From positions 117,996,043 to 118,060,042 of the forward strand of contig CM043960.1 of assembly GCA_014529385.2 (NCBI GenBank): 64,000 nt of DNA, written 5' to 3'. The notes beneath the pieces are model-generated. The model did not search any database and was not told the DNA's origin. It worked only from the letters and a program-made list of their open reading frames with translations. A program made the position numbers and the translations under genes. The stretch comes from Adiantum capillus-veneris (lineage: Eukaryota > Streptophyta > Polypodiopsida > Polypodiales > Pteridaceae). Shown in pieces: positions 46,502 to 58,086 of the stretch (position 1 is the first letter of the stretch; each line of letters opens with the position of its first letter).

Positions 46502-46619
46502 AGAGGAAGGAGAGCCAGGTATGCTCCTTCCCTCTCCTCACTCTCATGTTCCCTTCCCCTCTTTCTCTCTCCCTCTCTCTCTCTCTCTCACACACACATA
46601 CACACACACACATAGTGTT

Positions 46620-46659
<40 letters not shown>

Positions 46660-46660
46660 A
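46426..46660. repeat. Microsatellite cluster in CACTA-1 left arm
   Basis: (CT)n 46430-46461, (CA)n 46469-46497, (CT)n and (CA)n around 46560-46611, (GA)n 46623-46654. Confidence 0.95.
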
Positions 46661-46875
46661 ACATAAACAAAAACGCACACACACATACATAAACAAAGAA
46701 TGCACACACACATTGAGAGAGGAAAAGAGAGAGAGAGCATACATAAACAAAAAACGCACACATTGAGAGAGGAAAAGAGAGAGAGAACATGCATAAACAA
46801 AAAACGCACACATTGAGAGAGGAAAAGAGAGAGAAAACATGCATAAACAAAAAAACGCACACACATTGAGAGAGA
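46661..46875. repeat. About 50-bp minisatellite
   Basis: Units begin CATTGAGAGAGG at 46711, 46761 and 46811, with a partial one at 46864, and include AAACAAAAAACGCACA. Small length differences come from A and GA runs. Confidence 0.9.
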
Positions 46876-47070
46876 AACTAATTTAGCGTCGTAGGAAACT
46901 AATTAAAGTTAAAAGACCTAAAGATCTAGCCGACGAGGAGTTGAACTCAAGACCTATTATTCAAGAGGAAAATGGCATAACCAATCTATCATACTTGGCA
47001 TGGGTGATAGAAAGGTAATACCATTTATCTCTTTTTATTGGCACACACATCCACACACGCGCACACACAC

Positions 47071-47226
47071 AAGAAGAAGAGAGTTATAACGTCGTAGGAA
47101 ACTATCCTAAAAGACGTTAAAGATTAGGTTAGATGTAGACTTACGTTAAATTAGATTTAGGTTTATTTAAGTTAAATTAGATTAGATTTAGGTTTATTTT
47201 TAATTAGATTTACGTTTATTTACGCT
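47071..47226 (+). repeat. Direct repeat left of HMA-like fragment
   Basis: Starts AAGAAGAAGAGAGTT, then ACGTCGTAGGAAACTATCC and a run of TTAGATTTAGGTTTA-like units. Repeated at 47796-47939. Confidence 0.85.
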
Positions 47227-47270
47227 AGATTTAGATTTACGTTATATTAGATTAGATTTAGGTCTCCATA

Positions 47271-47457
47271 GACTGCGATGCCTGCATGAAGCGGGTGAAG
47301 AAAGCCCTCAATGGAATATAGGGTATTGCTGGCTTCACTCATGGTGGGCTCCGTCGATCCAAAAGTACTGGTGAAATGTCTTCAGAAGATAGGGAAGAAG
47401 GTGGATCTTCAGGGCGGCAAGAGTCACTACATCCCCGACACAATGACCATCTAGACA
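47271..47457 (+). pseudogene. Candidate captured HMA-domain (HIPP-like) gene fragment
   Basis: From 47271 the plus strand reads D-C-D-A-C-M-K-R-V-K-K-A-L-N-G-I and then a TAG. One frame over, V-G-S-V-D-P-K-V-L-V-K then L-Q-K-I-G-K-K-V-D-L follows (47344-47415). This is the order of a plant heavy-metal-associated domain: metal site C-x-x-C, helix K-V-K-K-A-L, a strand, then V-D-P and helix L-x-K-x-L-x-K-x-G-K. About five residues and one base are missing between the halves. It lies in CACTA-1 between two direct repeats and upstream of the transposase, as expected of gene capture. No function is expected from this copy. Confidence 0.5.
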
Positions 47458-47765
47458 ACCTCTAGTCATTCAACAGCAACTTCAAAGTTAGTAACAAGAG
47501 CAAGAACGGTCTAAAGGGCCAATTGCTGTCGTCAGATGTGGATGGAGATGAGGCAGCGTCACTGCCGGAAGTTAACTCTCACATCTTTAGTGATGAGAAT
47601 GCCAACTCTTGCCGAGTTATGTGAAAAATTATGTGTTAAATCAGTTTTAAGGTTCTTATAATCCCTATTAGTTTAGTTCTTTGTTTTTAATATAACATAA
47701 TTTACGTTAGATTTAGATTTATGTTATATTAGATTAGACTTAGGTTTATTTATGTTTATTTAGGT

Positions 47766-47795
<30 letters not shown>

Positions 47796-47796
<1 letters not shown>

Positions 47797-47939
47797 AGAA
47801 GAAGAGAGTTTTAACGTCGTAGGAAACTATCCCAAAAGACGTTAAAGATTAGGTTAGATGTAGACTTACGTTAAATTAGATTTAGGTTTATTTTTAGTTA
47901 GATTTACGTTTATTTAGATTTACGCTTATTTACGTTAGA
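47796..47939 (+). repeat. Direct repeat right of HMA-like fragment
   Basis: Second copy of 47071-47226, preceded by its own (CA)n run (47770-47795) just as the first is preceded by CA-rich sequence. Confidence 0.85.
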
Positions 47940-48227
47940 TCGAGTCCACGCAAGAATTACTTACGGTTTAGGGTTTAGAGTTAGACGAACAGTGAAAAGA
48001 TCTACTGTGAAAAGATGTTAAGATGCTATGAAGTGCTACAGCTAGAGAAGAGGCAAAGGGGTTTTGTCCACTACATGCAGTATCATGTAGACGTGGGTCT
48101 GTAGATTTCTTGTACCCACAAATATAGGTATTGACCAATAAAGACGAGATTATAACCCGGTGGTTCTGATCTCCGTGCACCTCTAGACCGAGGTGTGCGG
48201 GGATTGGACATGACTAGAGAATGTGAG

Positions 48228-48228
<1 letters not shown>

Positions 48229-48294
<66 letters not shown>
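48229..48294. repeat. (GA)n microsatellite upstream of transposase
   Basis: About 66 bp of GA repeats, about 65 bp before the first transposase ATG. Confidence 0.97.
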
Positions 48295-48297
<3 letters not shown>

Positions 48298-48359
48298 GAC
48301 GAAGAATGCCAATAGAATATTAAATTTGTTGTCCAGGTTAAAAGATTTTTATCCTCATT

Positions 48360-51300
48360 ATGAGTAGTGACGAGGATGTGGGACCGTCCAACCGAAACAC
48401 CTATCTCTCAACGAGGGTCTTATGTCCTTGTAATCAATGCAAGCATGCTGTGCGACGGACAAGACGTGTTTCTTTGCAGCATGTTCGTGAATTTGGCGAG
48501 TTAGATCCATCTATTATAGATCGATTTGTTGCCAATTATAACTCGTCGGACTCTGACACTGGCCAACAAGTAGCAATCTTGCAACCCAATAGACGTGTTC
48601 GCAGGCGCTTTGGTCAAGCAGCATATGTGAGGCCACAAGATGTAGCCTCTGACAGCTTGGGGGATGATCATGCAGAGCACATTCCCAACGAGGCAATGTT
48701 TGAGCCCGAGATTGATGAAATGATCGAGACGATCATGGATTCAGAAAGGCTTATCTATGATGATATGAAAAGTGAAGCCGATACGCCATTGTATAATGGA
48801 GCACGTATGTCTAGATTGAAAGCACTCTTGGTTCTTCTCAACATGCAGACAAAGTTTGGATGGAGTGACACTAGCGTCACAGCGCTTTTCAGGTGATCTA
48901 TTACAATTAGTTTACTTTAATAAAACTAAATGTATAATGATCTGATAGATTTTTACACGACTGTATCGTATTTTTATGTTGTGTAGATGACAATGTGATG
49001 CCAGATTCCCGAGATGAAGCAAGAAAGATTTTGCGAAACTTGGGGATGGATTACAATTCTATCCACGCTTTTCCTAATGACTGCATTCTTTTCAGAGGGG
49101 AATATATAGACATGGAGAAGTGTCCGAAATGTGATTCCGAAAGATATCGAGTAGATCTCCACGGGACAAAAATTCCACAAAAGGTTTTGCGACATTTTCC
49201 TCTGCTTCCTCGCATCAAGAATTTCTTCGAATGTAAGTCCATGGCCGCCCTAGCATCATGGCATGAGGAGAATAAATCTTCGGATGGTGTGCTACGAATT
49301 CCTGCAAATTGCGCAGCCTGGAAACATATAGATGGAACATGGTCGGATTTTGCCAGGGAAGCTCGAAATTTGCACTTAGGACTGGCTATGGATGGCGTAA
49401 ATCCATTTGGTCAAAGATCAACATCTTACAGTGTATGGCCCGTTGTCATCGTCAACTACAACATTCCCCCGTTGTTGACTACGAAGAAGGGGCACCTATG
49501 GCTAAGCTTGATTGTGCCAGGGCAATATAAAGTGGGGAATATGGATGTGTATCTTCGTCCACTATTGGAAGAGCTACAACAATTGTGGATTGGCATAGAG
49601 GTGGTGGATATGAGCCGACACACAGTACGACAGAATGCTTTGATCAGAGGCATTCTAATGTGGACCATGCATGACTATCCCGGCCTAACAAAATGCTCAG
49701 GTGATCTATTGACACTCCTCACTCAGACACTGTAAATCTTGTTTTTTCCCATAGTTGATCTATTATCATGTGTATACATGCAGAGCTTCAAACAAGCGGA
49801 TACAGAGCATGTGTCACATGTGGACCTAGACTGAATGCACATAGGGCTCCCTCACTGAAGAAGCAAATCTATGAAGGTCATCAAGCGTATCTTCCAGAGA
49901 ATCATGTGTTACGCGACGGCTTTTTGGGAAGAGAGCCACCAAGGATGTCTGCACAAGCATGGTTAGAGCAGAAGGAGATGTGCGATGACGGATTGCCTCC
50001 AGGGATGAAGAGACTATCTCTATGGTACGAGTTACCATATTGGCCTCGACTCATGATCAATCACTTGCTCGATCCAATGCACATATTCAAGAATGTGGGT
50101 AATCTACTATGGGACCATCTGATCGGTAAGAAAGATACTTTGGGAGCCAGAGTTGACCTTAGAAATGTGGATCGTATGGAGCAATATTGGCCGCAAACAG
50201 CGTCTGATGGATCGATAAAACTCCCTAAAGCACCATGGATTTTCATAGGAGCCCAAGAACGCAAAGTAAAAGAGACCATTTGATCTTTGCGGACCCCCAC
50301 TGGCGTAATGCACTCGCTCTGAACGTGTTTTACTAAAGAAGGAAAGCTTACCGGTTTGAAGTCACACGATTGGCATAAAATGTGTCAGGTACGTTCATAG
50401 TGGACTTTAATATCATTGCATAAAATGTGGACTTTAATATCATTGCTGCACATACTTTATAGTTTATTTTACCGGTTGCCATTGAGGGATGTTTGTCTTT
50501 CGACATCCGTAACACAATCTACAAACTTGCAAAGCTGGTGCAATGGATCTCACAAAAGGAGATCAACGTAGACTCCATACCATTTGCCAAACTAAATGCT
50601 ACGGAGCTTGTGTCCATGTTTGAGAAACATTTTCCTACTACCATGCTAACCATTCAGGTGCATCTTCTTGTTCACATAGTTGATGAGGTGGAAATAGCTG
50701 GCACAGTTCATTCCAGATGGATGTTCTTCTTAGAACGTTTCATGAAAACGCTTAAGGGATATGTGCGTCAAAAGGCACGTCCAGAGGGTAGCATGGCAGA
50801 AGGTTGGTTGGTATCAGAGTCCCTATTGTACATTGGAGAGTGGCTAGACGGATTTGATAAAGCCCGAGACACGCTATGGCGAACCATAGATGATGAGCGC
50901 ATATCTGGGATTGTCATGTGCAATCTCGGTGTCGAGAAGAAGATGACAGAAGATCTAGAGGCTAAAATCAACCGATTTTGCATGCTTCACAATCCAGTGA
51001 TGCAAAAGTGGATTTCACAATATGAGGATGCAAAGCAAGACCGACAAAGGGCACGAATCGAGTGGAGACGGGGAAGACGACCACCGATGCACTATCCGAC
51101 GGTTCTGGAGAGCCTACCAACCTTCATGAGCTTAAGATGGTTGCACAACCAATTGAAAAGCACACAACAATGCGGTGACGAAGTGACTGAGGAAGAGTGG
51201 GAGTACTCTCGGGGTTGCGCGACCAAGGTAAGTTTGCAATGTACGACTAGCTAGTGACTTTATTTCTAAATGTTTGAACAGACACTCATAATCTTTGTTC

Positions 51301-52060
51301 GTTGTAGTATAAGTCATACACAGCAGCATGGTGTAAAGGTCGACATTTTAGGGTGGAACGAATTGACAAAAAGCGTTTTACTCAAGATTGTGGAATCATG
51401 GCAAAATTTGAACAGTCTAGTCGACGACGTTCCTCTAATGCAGATCCTGTGGTGGCGGAACTCACTTACTTCAGCACGCTGCAAGAGATTTTGAGGATCG
51501 ATTACAGAGAATTTTTTGTCGACTTGTTCGACGTGCAATGGTTCAAGATAATCATGGAGGATCGCAACGCTACTGTGCGTAGAGGAGAGTCTGGTTTTCT
51601 TGAGGTGGATTCTACTAAGAAATGGACTGACCTAAGAGACACTTTCGTACTACGCGAGCATTGTGAACAAGTAAGTATGTAAATAGTTAACATCCCCCTT
51701 TTACAAGTTATGTGCTTGAAAGCTCTCATGTAAGTTATGTGACTCTGGCAGGTAATATTTCATCTTACAAAGTCTACATCAAACTGGTGGTACGTCATAG
51801 AGGTAGCCCCTCGTAGTGCAAGGACGTATGAAGGCTACCATGTGCCAATCACAGCGGCATCAATGGAGGAGATCAGAGAAGATGCTCAGTCAGAAGCCGC
51901 TGCGGTGGTGCCAGACGAGCATCAAGATGCTACTACTCTATATGGGGGGCATGCAGAGGAGCTACAAAATGAAACAGAGGATATGTGTTTAAACGGAGAG
52001 CTCTATATAGATATAGGAAGTTATGCTGAGTTATGCGAGGATGAGAGAGAGATCTCTTAA
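48360..52060 (+). pseudogene. TNP2-like CACTA transposase
   Basis: Exons by eye: 48360-48892, 48987-49700, 49784-50388, 50463-51227, 51308-51670, 51752-52060. Exon 1 has the transposase-associated zinc motif C-P-C-N-Q-C. Exon 2 has K-C-P-K-C then tnp2-family signatures such as D-G-V-N-P-F-G. Exon 3 has C-V-T-C-G and N-H-L-L-D-P-M-H; exon 4 a DUF4218-type region with H-L-L-V-H; exons 5-6 a DUF4216-type region. The protein would cut and join element ends. Exon 3 carries two in-frame TGA codons (50281-50283, 50320-50322), and the exon 1-2 junction is one base out of phase. All other junctions are GT-AG and in phase. Confidence 0.88.
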
Positions 52061-52332
52061 AGCCACAAATATTGTATTTGAACAATTTTGCTCCGTGTTG
52101 TAAAAGCTCTGGCTCTCTAAGTACCTTCCATGGTGTATAACGCTCTTTTCTACTCGCGCTCACATCTTTTGATTGAAAATTCTGAGTTTTCGACTTGCCT
52201 CTTCTATCACTCAATTCATTGCGTCATTGTATTTATATGCGTCATTACGTCATTGTATTTAATGGTCTTTGCGTCATTGTCTACTCTATTCATTCAATAT
52301 TAAGTTTAAATATTCGTGTGTTTAATGCAGGT

Positions 52333-53642
52333 ATGGATGATGAGGAGTTTCTTTCTTCTTTGTCACCGCAGCAGAGACAGTGGTACGTGGAGCGTCATCG
52401 CTCTGGCGCATCATCGCGCGTTCCTACTCCATCTGCATCTCCCTCTATTTCGGAGCATTCGGCGCGCTCCGAAGCTTCGGCGTCGATGAGACGAGCTTCA
52501 CACTCGTCTAGACACCGGCGCTCTAGTGGTGGCGGTGGCGGTTGTTGTGGGGATTCCACCACCGATGCCTCCACACCGCCTCGTGTTCGACGAGGCTCTT
52601 TACCCTCCCCTTCTTTGCCCGCCCCCACACCAGCCACAGCATCGCCATCTACGCCAGGTTTTGCACGGCTGACTGTTCCTAGCAGTTACACACCTCTACC
52701 TAGTCCGCCAAGAGCCACCCCACTCGACACTCCTCGTTTCGGGGCCCAGACGCCGGTGGAGACACCTGACGTCCGTACCCCCATCGACACGCCGCTAGAG
52801 ACCCCTGTCGGGACACCCAGGTTCATGCGTCACTGGCGAGAGGGCTTGCCTTACTCCGTCGACTTCACCGGCATCATCATCATGGATGATGACGGCAAGA
52901 AGGTGATCTCGCGCATGCGTGGTCTTTGCTCTCAGCTGTTTAGACACTACATACTAAACAAATGGAGTGAAGTACCAAGTGATTTAAAAAACAGAGTCAT
53001 CAGCATACTTCATGATGAGTTTCCCGTTCCAACACGGGATCAGCGCTTCAATGAAGACCTGATGAAGATTCGAATGCGCGAATACTGCAAACAAAAGCGT
53101 TCCAAAGTGCAAAAAGCAATCAAGCATGGGTGGAACAGGCCAGATTGGCTGGCCAAAGAAGATTGGAAGAATGCGAAGAAAGCAGCGTGCGAGAATCCCA
53201 ACAAGTGGAAGCAACAAAAGGATGCAACCAGAGCGCGAGTAGAGTCAGGGAGCTCACACCACTTGGGGAGCGGTGGATGGGCATCATTTGAGGCCGATTT
53301 TGTAAGTGTTTTCGCATTGCTCTTTATGTTTGATAGTTTAGGGTTTATGAGTTTTTTAATTCTAACATAATGAAATCTTTGTATGTTTTGACAATGGTCG
53401 ATGACAGGACGTGATCCCACACCGTACGAGCACGAGTACGCAGGTAGGAAGGGCTTAAACGCCCTGATGGACATTCTCAGTTCTCACGGCGACATGGTTA
53501 GTATTAGGGTTTAATCTTTTCTATTTTTTGTATTGTTTTATAAATGTCGTTATATGTTTATACTTACTGAAAGCTGTCTTATTGTCTTTTTTTGCAGAAT
53601 CCGACAGATACGCTGCTTGGACGCGATGAGACGTCTGACTAG
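52333..53642 (+). CDS. Second CACTA-1 gene, Ser/Pro-rich plant transposase-associated protein
   Basis: Start at ATG 52333, just after an acceptor-like GCAG (52330). Exons 52333-53301, 53408-53496 and 53598-53642 by eye. The N-terminal half is Ser/Pro/Thr-rich with repeated T-P motifs. The C-terminal half has L-F-R-H-Y-I-L-N-K-W, E-V-P-S-D-L-K and basic helices, resembling the plant transposase family found as the second gene of CACTA elements (Ptta/En/Spm type), whose protein binds subterminal repeats. The first junction is one base out of phase, so this copy may be broken. Same orientation as the transposase, 270 bp downstream. Confidence 0.65.
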
Positions 53643-54022
53643 ACGACGTCAGTTTAGTCGTAGCTAGATAGCATTAGTTTAGGGTTTCTCATAGCTTATG
53701 TATCATGAGACGGATTTTATACGTCTTTTTGAACCATGTATATTATTACATTTGTCACCGCAGTTCATTTTGCCAATCAATTCTTTATGCCTATGATGTT
53801 GTACAATTGTCATTATTACATTTGCCAATCAATTCATTTTGCCTATGATGTGTACAATTGTCAATTTTACGCTTGTCAATTTTGCAAACAATGCGTCTTG
53901 TGGGTGACTATTTTGGGTCTATTATCTACCCTTGCACTTTTTTTAAAAAGTGAATCAAGTACAATATGGTTGATGGGTGGCAAGGCATTCAATGCCCTGT
54001 CACCCAAAAAAATTTCTCTCGG

Positions 54023-54222
54023 GCGTCGCTATTTATGGCTCTGTAGCGTCGCTATGAGCGTCGCTATAGACTTCTGTGTAAACGTCGCTATGACCGTCGC
54101 TATGAGCGTCTCTATATAGCGACGCTTATAGCGACGCATATAGCGACGCTCTCGTAGAGACGCTATTAGCGACGGTTTTAGCGACGTCGGGGGTTATAAA
54201 AACCCAGTGTATTTCCGTCGCT
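54023..54222. promoter_or_regulatory. CACTA-1 right subterminal repeat array
   Basis: Eleven CGTCGC/GCGACG units and two variants (GCGTCTC, GAGACGC) in 200 bp, in both orientations. AGCGTCTCTA and TAGAGACGCT form a 10-bp inverted pair around three direct units. Confidence 0.88.
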
Positions 54223-54257
54223 AACAGTGTCACAAGAGCACACAACCTCTTGTAGTG

Positions 54258-54590
54258 TATGACATCATTCCACAATGGATGACTAGTCCATTTGGCACTT
54301 GAGAGACTGAGGCTGCCGCAAGCATGTTTGCACATTAGTCCTATCAGTCTTCCATAGTAGAGTGACAAGCTCTACTTGGTGTTTGGGAGACTTCGTCTCC
54401 GCAAACTTGATCTAAGCATGCATACTACTTCATTTTTGTGCACAATAAAGAAAAAGAGAGTCTTATAAGACAAAAACTTTGTTCATTTTTAACATTTTGT
54501 ACATTTTCTTACTCTTGGGAAGCATTGTAAGCATTGACAAGGTTTATGTTATCCTTTAATTGTATGCCTTGCATCCATCTAGCATTTTCA
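54258..54590 (-). other. G3 3' untranslated part, right of CACTA-1
   Basis: No coding. It continues at 46110-46202 on the other side of CACTA-1. Confidence 0.5.
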
Positions 54591-55537
54591 AAAGGATAAT
54601 TCTTAAACTTAATAAGATATCATCGGATAGTCTTACCGCCTCTTAGTACCTTGTCTTCATGTCGGAGAATGGACTTGGGCTGCAGCACCTCCTCTTGGTC
54701 CTCGATCTCCGGTGGGTCTTCAATAGTTGGTTCTTGAGGTGGATCTCCTTTGTAAGGCTTTAATAGGCTCACATGGAAAGAATTGTGTATGAGCCAATGA
54801 TTGGGAAACTTGAGTTGATAGGCCATCTCATTGATTGGCCTAAGAATTTGGAAGGGACCATAGTACCTTTTTGCTAATTTAGCATAGTACTTTTGGTGGC
54901 CAGTAGGATTCTTGCCCGTCGTGTGCCTTAATCGAGCCTTGGGAAACTTTAACAAGACCCAATCATTTTCTTTAAAGGTTTGGGCTCTTTTGTGCTTATC
55001 AGCAGCAGCCTTTTGCCTTTGCTGTGAGATAGAGATAGCATCCTTAATCTTTTGAAAAGATTCTTGTAGGTCTCGGCTATACTCATCTGCAGCGAAGATC
55101 TTCCCATGTACCTTAAGTAGCAAGGGACTTTTTGATCTTCCCTCAATTACCTCGAAAGGTGCTTTTTCCGTGGAAGTATGTAAAGTGTTATTGTAAGCAT
55201 ACTCCACTAAGGGTAAGTACTTCTCCCATTGGGATCTTTGATCTACTTCCGTTACATAGGCTTTTAGTAGATCGAGAATGGTTAGGTTAGCTATTTCACT
55301 TTGGCCATCCATTTGTGGATGATAGGCCGAAGAGAAGTTTAGCCTTGTCCCTAAATTCTCAAAGAGACCCTTCCAAAAATTACTAGTCATTCTAGGATCT
55401 CTATCCGACACTATAGACATTGGCAAGCCATGGTACTTGAAAATTTGTGAAATGAAGAGGGTTGCCATTTGATGGGCTTTGATAGTCTTTTTGACATGTA
55501 TAAAATGAGCTTGTTTACTGAACCTGTCCACTATCGT
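54540..55537 (-). pseudogene. G3 integrase C-terminal half and chromodomain
   Basis: Minus strand: D-R-F-S-K-Q-A-H-F, catalytic S-D-R-D-P-R-M-T-S, Y-H-P-Q-M-D-G-Q-S-E (the DDE Glu), the GPY/F-like module Y-Y-G-P-F-Q-I, then F-H-V-S-L-L-K-P-Y. A chromodomain follows with L-Q-P-K-S-I-L then, after a TGA at about 54621, Y-L-I-K-F-K-N-Y-P and A-R-W. Chromodomains steer chromovirus integration to marked chromatin. The TGA sits where Arg is expected (CGA to TGA). Confidence 0.93.
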
Positions 55538-56793
55538 TCATATTCCCGTATTCCCATGGATAGACTTAGGTAATCCAAAGATAAAATCCATGGATATGCT
55601 CTCCCATGGTGAATTAGGGATTGGCAAGGGTTGAAGCAATCCAAGTTGCTTCCCTCTATCAAATTTTGTCTTTTGGCATACCACACATTTAGAAACATAC
55701 TCTTGTATGTTCACTTTCATGGTAGGCCAATAGAAATATGTTTCAATTCCCTTTAAGGTAGACTGAATCCCTCTATGCCCCGCATAAGGTGGAGCATGAG
55801 ATTCATACATTACTTTCTCACGTAGTGAGTTAGTAACGCATAGTCTATTGCCATAGAGAAGATAACCATCTTGTAAGGTAAATGGTTCTTCTTTCTTTCC
55901 TAATGCAAGGGATGAAATCACATCTCTAAAATCGGGATCAATAGGGTACTCATCTATCATTGAAGATAGATCATTGTGAGTTGCTATGGAAACCGCATTC
56001 ACTCTCGGCCATCTTGAGAGTGTATCAGCTACTTGATTATGCTTGCCAACAATGTGAGCAATATGAAAATGAAATTTCGAAAGGAAATTTGCCCACCTCA
56101 TTTGTTTGTCGGAGAGCTTGGTCTACGTCATGAAGTACTTAAGACTTTGGTGATCCGTTTGCAGAATGAAAGGAGTCCCCAATAAATAGTGCTTCCATGA
56201 GTCTAAGGCATGTAGAACTGCAAGGAGTTCCTTTTCATATATGCCTAGAGCTTGCTCAAGAGGGTCGAGCCTTCGACTCTCATAGCCTATGGCATGCCCT
56301 TCTTGGAGCAAAACAACTCCAAGGCAATCACCACAAGAATCACATTGGACCTCAAATGGTTTTGAGAGATCCGGTAGTGTAAGCACAGGTTGAGAGATAA
56401 GCTTTTCTTTAAGCTTTTCGAAAGCATTTTTCTCCTTAGCAGACCATGTATACCTAACACTTTTCTTTGTTAGGTCATGTAATGGTCCCGCAATTTGTGA
56501 GAACTTTTCTATGAAGCGTCTATAGTATGCACACATACCTATAAAGCTTCTTAGTTCATGAAGATTCCTTGGTTTACGCCATCCTTTTATTACCTCTTAC
56601 TTGGATGGATCCATTTGGATGCCATCTTGAGAGATAATGTGACCTAAATACTGAATCTCTTGCAAGAAAAATTCACTTTTCTTTCGATTAACATAAAGTT
56701 TATTCTCTCTTAAAACTTGAAATATTACCTGGAGGTGTTGCTTGTGTTCCTCCAATGAATTGGAGTAGATGATAATATCATCAAAGAACACTC
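55538..56793 (-). pseudogene. G3 RT end, RNase H and integrase N-terminal half
   Basis: RT end at 56793-56597 with the catalytic F-F-D-D-I-I-I-Y and Y-L-G-H-I-I-S. RNase H at 56536-56000 with F-E-V-Q-C-D-S-C-G, Y-E-K-E-L-L-A and Q-T-D-H-Q-S-L, then V-A-D-T-L-S-R. Integrase zinc finger H-A-P-P-Y-A-G-H-R-G and C-V-V-C-Q, then the first Asp in S-M-D-F-I-F-G-L-P. Stops: TAA near 56597, TAG 56123-56125, TGA 55538-55540. The RT front half lies beyond C2 at 62221. Confidence 0.93.
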
Positions 56794-56798
56794 CAGTG
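56794..56798. repeat. Target site duplication of C2, left (CAGTG)
   Basis: CAGTG repeats at 62216-62220; removing C2 with one copy rejoins the G3 reverse transcriptase. Confidence 0.97.
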
Positions 56799-56990
56799 TG
56801 TTGGGGTATAAAGCCCAATGTGGTCGCCCAGGTAAGTGGGCGGGCCGCCAAGTATGTACACATATTCTTTTGTAAAAATCTAATAAGAACTCACTATGCT
56901 CTACACATTACAGTAGAGCGAATTCACCATATCGTCGTGCTCTTCTTCTCGCACTCTCTCTCGCGTCGCACTTCCGCTCGTACTCCTTCA
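56799..56990 (+). repeat. C2 5' LTR
   Basis: TGTTGGGGTATAAAGCCC to CTCGTACTCCTTCA. A TATAAA lies at 56806-56811 and CT-rich sequence near the end. Confidence 0.97.
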
Positions 56991-56992
56991 AC

Positions 56993-57004
56993 TGGTATCA
57001 GAGC
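56993..57004 (+). promoter_or_regulatory. C2 primer-binding site (tRNA-iMet)
   Basis: TGGTATCAGAGC two bases after the 5' LTR. Confidence 0.97.
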
Positions 57005-58086
57005 TCAGATCAAGGCTCGGGGCAGCACTGCAGGAGACTAGAGTCACCAGCTTATATTGGAGTGAAATTCGACAGGTGAAGACACGGCCCCAAATCTGGT
57101 GGGCGAAGCCGAAGGACTCGGTGTGCTTAGAATTTCATTCTGAGGTCATCTCGGTCACCGTTCGGCTTCGACAAAGGTCTGCGCAGGCCATTTTTGACTA
57201 CGTGGTCTCGGTGGGTGCAGATCCAACTCTGCAAATTTGGGGTTTTCGGCCTACGACTGCAGGTGCTGAGGATATCGACACTCCCAGAGTGTTGATTTGT
57301 GGCTGTCTACACATCGAAGGACGGCTCACAGTTCTTGGAGGCGTGTCACATACGACACGGGCGCATCTACACACAGACTGTAGGCGACATCCACTAGTTC
57401 ATCAGGTAGCTTGTGTTTGCTGCTTGATATTCCAGATTTCATCTTGACATTGTAGGTACTTCCACATGGGATGTATTGTCAGAGATGATGTATGTCTGTT
57501 GAGGGTTTGCTGGCTGTGAGTCACGCAGCAAACAACCGCCGCAGCAGTTACAACATACAGTGGGAAATTTGTGGATGTATGACTTTGTGGGAAGTCTATG
57601 TATTGTCAGATTTACTGCAGCCTTTGTTGAGGGTCGAGTGAGGTTTTATTGAGCTGGGGGATTCTCGAATGTTGAGATCCTTTCGGTGATACAGGTCTTG
57701 GAGCGATCCCTCGAGCACCCTTAGATAGGTAGCTAGGATGTATTGACTGTGAGTTAGACAGTTCGGATTGCATCTTTTCTTTACTGCCGTTGAGGCATTG
57801 TCGCAGCCTATGCTTACAGGACAGTGACAAGACAGTCAGAGATAGTACAGGTGCAGGACAGGTTTACCTGCAGCTTAAAGTGTCAGAGAGACAGTGTTTT
57901 TGAGCTGTTTTTTGGTCTATTTTTAGTACACCAGAGCCATTTTACAAAGGAGACTCTACCAAAATTTTTGCAGAATTTGAAGCTTTCTTGGTTCACTTGA
58001 CAGGTTGATATTGGTTCAGAGGTCAGTTTACAGGGGAAACTCTGCCGAATTTTTCCCAGGAAAGTAAACTACTGTGAAGCGTAGCT
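57005..58086 (+). other. C2 untranslated leader
   Basis: About 1.1 kb without coding signs between the primer site and the gag start; it likely carries packaging signals. A 123-codon frame at 57076-57447 shows no known motif. Confidence 0.6.

Larger units (their letters stand above)
46203..54257 (+). mobile_element. CACTA (En/Spm) DNA transposon CACTA-1
   Basis: Ends are the perfect 12-bp inverted repeat CACTACAAGAGG (46203-46214) and CCTCTTGTAGTG (54246-54257). The 3-bp flanks are TAC and TAT, so the expected target duplication is imperfect. Both ends carry arrays of AGCGACG subterminal repeats. Inside are a multi-exon TNP2-like transposase, a second Ser/Pro-rich transposase gene, a candidate captured HMA fragment and several microsatellites. 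Length 8,055 bp. It interrupts the 3' untranslated part of G3. Confidence 0.93.

Noticed and set aside
46371-46866. Several overlapping Leu/Cys/Val/Phe-rich frames that look membrane-like
   Set aside because: All derive from microsatellites and the 50-bp minisatellite in CACTA-1; three frames stay open because the repeats lack stops.
46661-46875. CRISPR-like look of evenly spaced repeats
   Set aside because: Whole units of about 50 bp repeat without distinct spacers, and the DNA is eukaryotic.
57076-57447. 123-codon frame in the C2 leader
   Set aside because: Lies in the untranslated leader, no motif, not in phase with gag.
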